A stretch of DNA of 64,000 nucleotides from Glandiceps talaboti (lineage: Eukaryota; Hemichordata; Enteropneusta; Spengelidae). A program made the translations under genes and the position numbers. Below are positions 21,550 through 32,100 of this stretch, piece by piece. The stretch covers positions 4,773,101 to 4,837,100 of the forward strand of contig NC_135550.1 in the NCBI RefSeq assembly GCF_964340395.1, read 5' to 3'. How positions within the stretch are numbered: the stretch's first letter is position 1; each line of letters starts with the position of its first letter. The notes under the pieces were generated by a model, which was not told the DNA's origin, did no database searches, and was given only the letters and a program-made list of their open reading frames with translations.

Positions 21550-24500
21550 GATGATGATGATGATGATGATGGTGGTGGTGATGATGGTGGTGGTGGTGGT
21601 GGTGGTGGTGTTGGTGGTGGTGGTGATGATGAGGAGGATGATGATAATGACAATGATGGACAAAACATAATTATGTAAAGTATATAGCGTCATACTTTCA
21701 GACATCAAACAAATAATGTTATACCATTGTAAACTGGTTGCTATTGTTTCCATCTATCATATACGACAGTGGCCATTTTTTTTACCACATATTCTTTTAT
21801 GTCTAATTTCAATGTGTTCACACACATGAAGTTGTGTGTGATTGTGAGTAGAGTGTGGGGGCCAGTGTACAAAATTAACGTTGGTCCGTTTATCCAAGAC
21901 TAACAGATTTCTATAAGGACCAACAGTTTTGCAGATTTATAGTGACTTGTCAGTCCTTGTGATCAATTGAAATGTGAAGGTAATGAATATTATTCGTTTA
22001 ATGGTACAGATATATCCAAGTTTTACTTTAGACAGTGAGGAGATTGTGATTGAGATTGCAGTTGATGGATGTGGATGACTGATTCATTCATTATTTGCAA
22101 ACTTTGTATCTGTATTTGCATAATATAATACATTGTGAACAACAAGAGATTATATAGCTGAAATAAATTATTGTGGATGTGAAACTATTTTTTTGTACTC
22201 TCTTATTTTATTACAGCAAAAGATATGTTGTATCATGTTAAAGTTCAAAATTTTATCTTTGTGGGGGTGGGGGGTTGTTGTTGTACATATATGTCACAAA
22301 CTGCATTGAGTTGGACCAACACTTTCCCATGAGGACCACCAGCTTTTCCTATCTGTCGGTCCTTTATCACCAATAGTCATTTCCCTTAATTTCACACACT
22401 GTTTCGAACAATAGCCAGTTTGACCACATATCCCTTTACTATGTCTAATGTTAATGTGTGTTCACATAGATGAATTTTAGTGTGAGTGTGAATGGGGTGT
22501 GGGACTGTTATGAAATTGTTTTGAACACAAGCCATTCTGACCACAAACTATTTACTATATGTCTAATGTCAATGTTCACACACATGATTATGAGTGGGGT
22601 GTGGGACTATTGTAAACATGTGAAGGAGTAAAAAAGAAAAACCTGTATACTTACATCAATTTGGCTGAAATAATTTCTGAGTTGCTCTTCTTTCCAATCA
22701 ATTATAAAAGTAAACAGTGTTTCATAAATAGGATGTACCTCCACTAAAGCTTTCTGTGGAAGATTCAATTGAAAAAAAGTGACCAATTGGTGAACAAAAT
22801 GTGCCACTTCTAGCTAGCACTATTCAATTTTAGAGTGGTACCCGTAGTATGCTTTGGGGGTCTTTGTGATGTCTCTCTTTAGAAAATTGCTCATATCAAG
22901 TGAATATGTAGTTTCAATATTTACCAGGGTAACTTATGTACATAATGTTTGGTTTCAGAAGTTATTACAAATTCAGAATAAACAAGATTTTTGAATTATG
23001 AATGTGTGCTGGTAATGATAGAAACTCAAAAATTGTTTGCATTAACAATTTGTGGAATGAAATAAGAACATTGTTGAGACATACCTGTAAAGATTCACTT
23101 TTTGGATTAAAAAGATCAAAACATTTAGCACCTTTGTGGTCACCTTCTCCCCATAGTTCTATTGCAAATGAAAATGGTATCTGTGAAGCAAAAAGAAATG
23201 ATCTCTCAATGAAATAATCAGTTTGTTTGACAGTGTTTAGAAACCCTAGTAATGGGGAGGGGGAGGGGGTGGGGGCAATCTGGTAATAGATTACCTGGCT
23301 TTGACATGGTGTCTGTGAACTTTGGGTATGGAATTTCAAAAGTGCAGCTGAGCAGCACATCTAACCAGGTTTAGTTTGTCTTGGTAGGATTTAGCTGACA
23401 GGGGCATTGGCTACCACAAAACTAACTTGCATTTTAAACCTTTTAACATTTATCATTCAAATTTCCTTATACGTTAAAATGACCAATTTGATTTTTTTTT
23501 CATCTGTGTGTATCCCATTTTTAATCTTCTGTCTACCTGTTTGTTTGTACACAATAAAAAATGTAGTTGCGAAAAACAGGATTAACCCCTCTGCTGAGCT
23601 ACAGTGAACCACATGATTAAACAGCCAGGCTTTCTGGCATATACTAACAATTAACAAGTCTTGCTAGAAGACACAAAATCCCCCCCCCCCCCCAACACTA
23701 CAATATGTCTGTGATAGGCAGAAATTGGCTTGATTTTGATAATTGGCTCTGATGATCAAGGTCTCAAAAGATAGCTTGCTTCTGATAATATAGGGTAGAA
23801 ACTTGAACGGAGTATCTGTGTATGACGATTCTAGGACAACTGCCCCCCGGACAATTGCCCCCGGACAATTGCCCCCGAAGGACAACTGCCTCCCAGACAA
23901 TTGCCCCCGAAGGACAACTGCCCCCCGGACAATTGCCCCCGAAGGACAACTGCCCCCCGGACTACTGCCCCCGAACGAAAAAAAAATTGTATTACAGATG
24001 TACGGGTTTGTCATTCAATATCATATACAGGTGTTGTGAGTCGTAGAGTTGAACGGTATAAGTATGGATAGTTCTAACATTGCACTCTAGCACTCACACT
24101 CTCATACTCTCGTACGGGATCGTTCAAGTCCAAGTCGGGAATTAGTCACGACTGAGAAGAGATTTCGGCTTGCCAGAATCACCTACCCGAGTGCTCGTGT
24201 GTTTCTGGATGTTTAATTCTCACTTTAAGAATACTTCCAATACAATGGAATTTACACAACCAATCTCAATATTCTGAAATGTGAGCAGGCACTTAACAAC
24301 GTCGTCATCAACCAAATGATTGCCGGTGAATCAGCGCAACCACAACGTCGACAGTATCAAGATTCTGCAGCCAGAATCCATGCAATAGTGCAAGATTTTA
24401 AAAATCGTCACATGCTAGATTTTCTTCGGGGAATAGCCCACAATTTACAGTTTTAAACACTGGCTGATCATGATAAACCGAGCCGAGTCACCATTAACTA

Positions 24501-26094
24501 TCACCAAAGTCTTACGAGAATGTACATTCTGAGTCTCAATATTTTTTCTACTTTTGACTCGTTTTCTATCTTGCCTGTATATTTTGTATTGAACTGATGA
24601 TAAATAAATCTTTTCCAGTAAAAAAATGACTTCGTGTTTGTGTTTAGTGAGTATAATGCAGTAGTCCGGGGGGCAGTTGTCCTTTGGGGGCAGTTGTCCG
24701 GGGGGCAATTGTCCTTCGGGGGCAATTGTCCAGGGGGCAGTTGTCCTTCGGGGGCAATTGTCCGGGGGCAATTGTCCGGGGGCAGTTGTCCGGGGGGCAG
24801 TTGTCCTGTTACCGTGTATGACAGTTTTTGAGTAATGCAGTAAGTAATGATTTTCAACTACAAATATGGCTGCCATGAAGTAAAAGTTATATGAGCACCA
24901 AAAATAATGCTTGTCTATAGTTCTTCTCTTCAATATTACTTGTAAACATGATTTAAAAGAAATTGGTAATATGTATATACTTCAGTGTGTCTGGGAATGG
25001 CAGGAATTGGCCTGATTTTGATAATTGACCCTGAAGGTCAAGGTCAAAGGTAAAGGTCTCAAAAGATAGTTTGCATCGGATAATATGGGGTAGACATTTC
25101 AATGGATTGTGTGTGTAGTACAGTTTTTAAGTTGTGCAACAAATATTGAATTTTAACCACAAATATGGCCGCCTTTCCGTCAAATTTGAATATACATCAA
25201 AAAGCGAATTGACGCGCACATGTCCCATTTGATATTTGTGCCACATCTGAAAGAAATCAGATATTGTATGTCTGAGAAATTATGTATTATGGAAGGACAC
25301 ACAGATGCAGGGATGGATGGAGCCCTTAGTAATAGGGGGGGGGGGGGGGGGGGGCTAAAAATGAGGCTATATAAATTGCATATAAATTGTGTATACAAAA
25401 AAAAGAAGAAATCATGTGGTATAATTTTGGTATGGCATCTTGGTAAAATAGCTGGAGAAATCTGATTGGTTTTCACCTACATGTACCCAATGCTTCTATG
25501 CATCGGTGATATACACTGCTGCCTTCAATGGCAGCCACTTTTGCACAGAATTTACGTCACATGTTCGCTACTTTTTAAAAATACATACTTAACATAAAAC
25601 ATTCATGGTTTTAATGATAATTAATTTATTGATAAAATACACTGACTCGATCCTGAAAAATATTCCATTAAAGTACAATGCCACCAAAAACTAGTGCAGA
25701 GTATATGTAGAAAGTTAGTAGTTGGTATGTCAACCAGTGACCAGTGTTCCTTTACATGTCTTCCAAAAAAATGTTCTATTGATTTAGAAATTTCACCATA
25801 GTAATTCCTATCTGCCTGTATCGTTTATGAACATACGGTATATGCCCTTAAATACAATGTTTAATAGTAAGAATTTGAATGCTATGGTTTGACACCAAAA
25901 TCCAATATGCCGAATACCCGAATCTTAATCCTATCCCAGCATGGGCCTTAAACTGGCTACATTGAAATGAATATGTGTCAACATCCAACACCATCAAAGT
26001 GTTTGATTATGATATGGCCCATTTTACTGACCACATTATCAAATAGTTAAGAATGACATATGCTTGCCATATTTCTAGATTACACATGACAACA

Positions 26095-26129
<35 letters not shown>

Positions 26130-29100
26130 TAGAGCTTAATAAATGAGTAAACACATATGATTATATAATCACATTCCAACTGCAGACTTACCTGCCTAAC
26201 CCCTGCCATGAAATCAAAAACGGTACCATCTGCAGCGTAGTCATTCAATTCATGTGCAATGCCATAGGTGAAAGTATTGGCTGTCACTTGAGACATCAAC
26301 TTTGCTAACTGTAACTGGGTATCCAAATTTTCTGGTAATATTTTCTCTTCCTTAGACACAGAATCTGAGTGAAATCAAACAGTTCATTAGATTGCATAAA
26401 ACACTATTGAACAGTATACTATACTATTACTACTGCATGCAGTGCCGCGGTCACATAAAAAAGAAAGTACAAATGAACATGACTGATAGATGGCGCTATC
26501 AAGTTTGAAGATCAGATCATGATGAAGTGTTGTTCTCAAGGGTGTTTTTAGGAATTGTGGGTTTTATACTCTCTCACTGTACAATTTTTGATGACTGATG
26601 AAAATGAGGCTATGGCAGTTCATTTAATTTGTTACGTATAAGTATTGGCAAACTGCAATTTTTCATTTGTCTATTTTCAGGTGCTTAAAGCTTACCAACT
26701 AAACTATGGATATGAATGTATATACTCCATATGAGTATGTACTAGTAATACATCATGACACATATCTCATACCACAAAGATCAAAGCAGACAATCAAACC
26801 CAGGAACTTTGCTGACTACCAACATAGCAACCATGTGGAAATGTACATGACAAACAACTCTAACTGCTTTCAAATACCAGACTCAAATACAGACATTTAC
26901 AGGAATTCATTTTTTCAAAGATCAATCACGGATTGGAACAATTAAACTAGACAATAATTAGGTTACATCTGGATCGGTGGATGTCTTCAAGGCATCCATA
27001 CTAAGTGTTTTGCCCTCCTCTTCCATTGATTATTTATTAGTATTGGTTTCTTCAATGTATTGACTATGATTATGATTCTGCTCAATATATGTTGTTTTAT
27101 CAAGTTGACCAGGTAAAATGAATAACACTCTGATAAACTATGAAAAATTCAGGACATCAAAATTCAAATGGAGAAACAGAAATTTTCCACATACTGTAAA
27201 GCAAAACGCGAGTAATGAAACATGTTATCAACATGTTGCCACAATCTATCTAAACCAAAGCCTCAGTACTATTTTGACCTGGTTTATCTTGAGTACAAAA
27301 GTATAGAATGTATCTTTAAAATCCAATCATATCAGATTAACATACAGCTAAATAAACTAAGTGTTGTACACATGTTAGAACATTCTTAGTGTTCATGTAT
27401 GTCAACTCTTTTGTTTTTATTGTCATACTTTCTATCACCCACCTGCAAAAGGCACATAAATTTGTCTGATGCCGGAATGAAGAGAGACAAATGCATCAAA
27501 TTTATATTTCGCAGTTAGTTCAGTAAGAACGACACATTCTGGCTCTGTAAGTAAAAAGATATGAAAATAACAGTATTAATGAAAATAAGTAAAAATTTAT
27601 AGTTTGCAATTATGAAACCTTCATATACACTACTCAAAGAAACAGTAATTCTTGAAACTCTATGAGTACAATGACGATAATCCATCACTGATAAAAACCT
27701 ACAATCAAAGTTATTTTTATATAAATTCAGATGAAATATTTTAATGTATGCTTTTGTAGCACTAAGGAAAGCTTGTGCTTTGTATTGGTCCAGTAACTCA
27801 ATGTTGTCAAGTGTCTCTGAAGAATTACTGTCACAACTCTCCCTAAATAAGTTCAATAGTACCTAAAATTATTGGAAAACATGTTCTGAATATTTGATGT
27901 TTTGCATATTGGCCTACATAGTACTTTATTGGTCAGCATCTGGTGAGTTCATCTTTAGTGTTTGCCATCAACACCATGTATGTCAATTTGCACATGGATT
28001 ATGTGACAGACAAGTAACAAATCACACTTGTCTGTGATTATGTCAATACATGTCATTGTGTCACAAGAGCTTTACAACAATAAAATAGATAGGGGTATAT
28101 TATAGATTATAGATAGGGATAAATACACATAATTGATCTTTGCCTATAAGTACTTCTTTTATATGTATAATCATAGACAGTTGTCTATGGTATAATGCTT
28201 GTTTGTAAATATTCTACTAATCTATGCAAGTAGCAGAAAACACAATTGTACAAGTCGATGGTACCATAGATGTATATGCAAGTAGCAGAAAACACAATTG
28301 TACTAGTCTATGGTACCATAGATGTATATGTAAGTAGCAGAAAACACAATTGTACTAGTCTATGGTACCATAGATGTATACTGCAAGTAGCAGAAAACAC
28401 AATTGTACTAGTCGATGGTACCATAGATGTATTATAATACTGCAAGTAGCAGAAAACACAATTGTACTAGTCTATGGTACCATAGATGTATATTGCAAGT
28501 AGCAGAAAACACAATTGTACTAGTCTATGGTACCATAGATGTATATGCAAGTAGCAGAAAACACAATTGTACTAGTCTATGGTACCATAGATGTATGTGC
28601 AAGTAGCAGAAAACACAATTGTACTAGTCTATGGTACCATAGATGTATATGCAAGTAGCAGAAAACACAATTGTACTAGTCTATGGTACCATAGATGTAT
28701 GTGCATGTAGCAGAAAACACAATTGTACTAGTCTATGGTACCATAGATGTATGTGCATGTAGCAGAAAACACAATTGTACTAGTCTATGGTACCATAGAT
28801 GTATGTGCATGTAGCAGAAAACACAATTGTACTAGTCTATGGTACCATAGATGTATGTGCATGTAGCAGAAAACACAATTGTACTAGTCTATGGTACCAT
28901 AGATGTATATGTAAGTAGCAGAAAACACAATTGTACTAGTCTATGGTACCATAGATGTATATGCAAGTAGCAGAAAACACAATTGTACTAGTCTATGGTA
29001 CCATAGATGTATGTGCATGTAGCAGAAAACACAATTGTACTAGTCTATGGTACCATAGATGTATGTGCATGTAGCAGAAAACACAATTGTACTAGTCTAT

Positions 29101-32100
29101 GGTACCATAGATGTATGTGCATGTAGCAGAAAACACAATTGTACTAGTCTATGGTACCATAGATGTATGTGCATGTAGCAGAAAACACAATTGTACTAGT
29201 CTATGTAGTCTCGCTGCCAGACTCGAGACTATCGTCCCTAATCTGTTTACCGAGCGGCGCAGCCGCGAGAAGAGAGGGACCAGATTCGGTAAACAGATTT
29301 GGGACGATAGTCTCGAGTCTGGCAGCGAGACTATAGTCTATGGTACCATAGATGTATACTGCAAGAAAACACAATTGTACTAGTCTATGGTACCATAGAT
29401 GTATATGTAAGTAGCAGAAAACACAATTGTACAAGTCGATGGTACCATAGATGTATATGCATGTAGCAGAAAACACAATGGTACTAGTCTATGGTACCAT
29501 AGATGTATACTGCAAGTAGCAGAAAACACAACTGTACAAGTCGATGGTACCATAGATGTATATGTAAGTAGCAGAATACACAACTGTACAAGTCGATGGT
29601 ACCATAGATGTATATGTAAGTAGCAGAAAACACAACTGTACAAGTCGATGGTACCATAGATGTATACTGCAAGTAGCAGAATACACAACTGTACAAGTCG
29701 ATGGTACCATAGATGTATACTGCAAGTAGCAGAAAACACAATTGTACAAGTCGATGGTACCATAGATGTATATGTAAGTAGCAGAATACACAACTGTACA
29801 AGTCGATGGTACCATAGATGTATATGTGAGTACCAGAATACACAACTGTACAAGTCGATGGTACCATAGATGTATATGTAAGTAGCAGAAAACACAACTG
29901 TACAAGTTGATGGTACCATAGATGTATACTGCAAGTAGCAGAAAACACAATGTACAAGTCGATGGTACCATAGCTGTATACTGCAAGTAGCAGAAAACAC
30001 AACTGTACAAGTCGATGGTACCATAGATGTATATGTGAGTACCAGAATACACAACTGTACAAGTCGATGGTACCATAGATGTATATGTGAGTACCAAAAT
30101 ACACAACTGTACAAGTCGATGGTACCATAGATGTATATGTGAGTACCAAAATACACAACTGTACAAGTCGATGGTACCATAGATGTATATGTGAGTACCA
30201 GAATACACAACTGTACAAGTCGATGGTACCATAGATGTATATGTGAGTACCAAAATACACAACTGTACAAGTCGATGGTACCATAGATGTATATGTGAGT
30301 ACCAAAATACACAACTGTACAAGTCGATCGTGGTACCATAGATGTATATGTGAGTACCAGAATACACAACTGTACAAGTCGATGGTACCATAGATGTACA
30401 TGTGAGTACCAGAATACACAACTGTACAAGTCGATGGTACCATAGATGTATATGTGAGTACCAAAATACACAACTGTACAAGTCGATGGTACCATAGATG
30501 TATATGTAAGTAGCAGAAAACACAACTGTACAAGTCTATGGTACCATAGATGTATATGTAAGTAGCAGAAAACACAATTGTACTAGTCGATGGTACCATA
30601 GATGTATTATAATACTGCATGTAGCAGAAAACACAACTGTACTAGTCGATGGTACCATAGATGTATATGTGAGTACCAGAAAACAGAATTGTACTAATCT
30701 ATGGTACCATAGATGTATACTGCAAGTAGCGCAGAAAACACAACTGTACAAGTCTATGGTACCATAGATGTATATGCATGTAGCAGAAAACACAATTGTA
30801 CTAGTCGATGGTACCATAGATGTATACTGCAAGTAGCAGAAAACACAACTGTACTAGTCGATGGTACCATAGATGTATATGTAAGTAGCAGAATACACAA
30901 CTGTACTAGTCTATGGTACCATAGATGTATATGTAAGTAGCAGAAAACACAATTGTACTAGTCTATGGTACCATAGATGTATACTGCAAGTAGCAGAAAA
31001 CACAATTGTACTAGTCTATGGTACCATAGATGTATATGCAAGTAGCAGAAAACACAATTGTACTAGTCTATGGTACCATAGATGTATATGTAAGTAGCAG
31101 AAAACACAATTGTACAAGTCTATGGTACCATAGATGTAATATGTGAGTACCAGAATACACAATTGTACTAGTCTATGGTACCATAGATGTATATGCATGT
31201 AGCAGAATACACAACTGTACAAGTCTATGGTACCATAGATGTAATATGTGAGTACCAGAATACACAATTGTACTAGTCTATGGTACCATAGATGTATTAT
31301 AATACTGCATGTAGCAGAAAACACAATTGTACTAGTCTATGGTACCATAGATGTATTATAATACTGCAAGTAGCAGAAAACACAATTGTACTAGTCTATG
31401 GTACCATAGATGTATACTGCAAGTAGCAGAAAACACAATTGTACTAGTCTATGGTACCATAGATGTATTATAATACTGCAAGTAGCAGAAAACACAATTG
31501 TACTAGTCTATGGTACCATAGATGTATACTGCAAGTAGCAGAAAACACAATTGTACTAGTCTATGGTACCATAGATGTATATGCAAGTAGCAGAAAAGAC
31601 ACAGGGAGAATCAGGACATATTAATGTATTATATCATAATTTTAGTGGGGAACAATGATAAAATGACTCTGGAACCTAGGTAGATTTTACCACGAAAAGA
31701 AATGGTAGTGGGACTGTGGTAGAGATACCAACTGGGACTGCACTTGTGCACTGATAATTCTGTATAGGAAAAGGTTTGGTCAGTACTTAGTATTAGCATG
31801 GAGGTATAATACTTCCATGGTATTACTTTAGTAGTGATAGGTTAAGGTAGATAAAATCACAGACAGTGCAGAGGCTCCATTGTCTATGGTAAAATTTATC
31901 TCAGAAACCCAAGGCCTTTCAATGGGTAAACACATGGCTGTAGACAACAGCTGTTCTACTGTTGACCAGAGTCCTGAGCTTCACTTTGATTGTTCATTTA
32001 CATATATCAATAAACAGTGAAATAATTTCAACAATGTCATTATTTTACTTCCTGATGTTAAAAAGCTTAAATAAACTGGTTCAGACTATTAAGCTTTTTA

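Noticed and set aside
21447-21753. Asp/Gly-rich and Ser/Pro-rich frames
   Set aside because: Translation of a (GAT)n/(GGT)n tract in an intron.
23664-24857. Pro/Gly-rich frames with GQLPP or GGNCP repeats
   Set aside because: Translation of the tandem-repeat ends of the 23,827-24,813 transposon.
29380-30620. Three overlapping minus-strand frames of 344-381 aa
   Set aside because: They run through the 52-bp satellite in all three frames and have periodic sequence; they exist only because the unit lacks stops.
28225-31597. Regular palindromic repeats resembling a CRISPR array
   Set aside because: Units are contiguous with no unique spacers, and the DNA is an animal intron.
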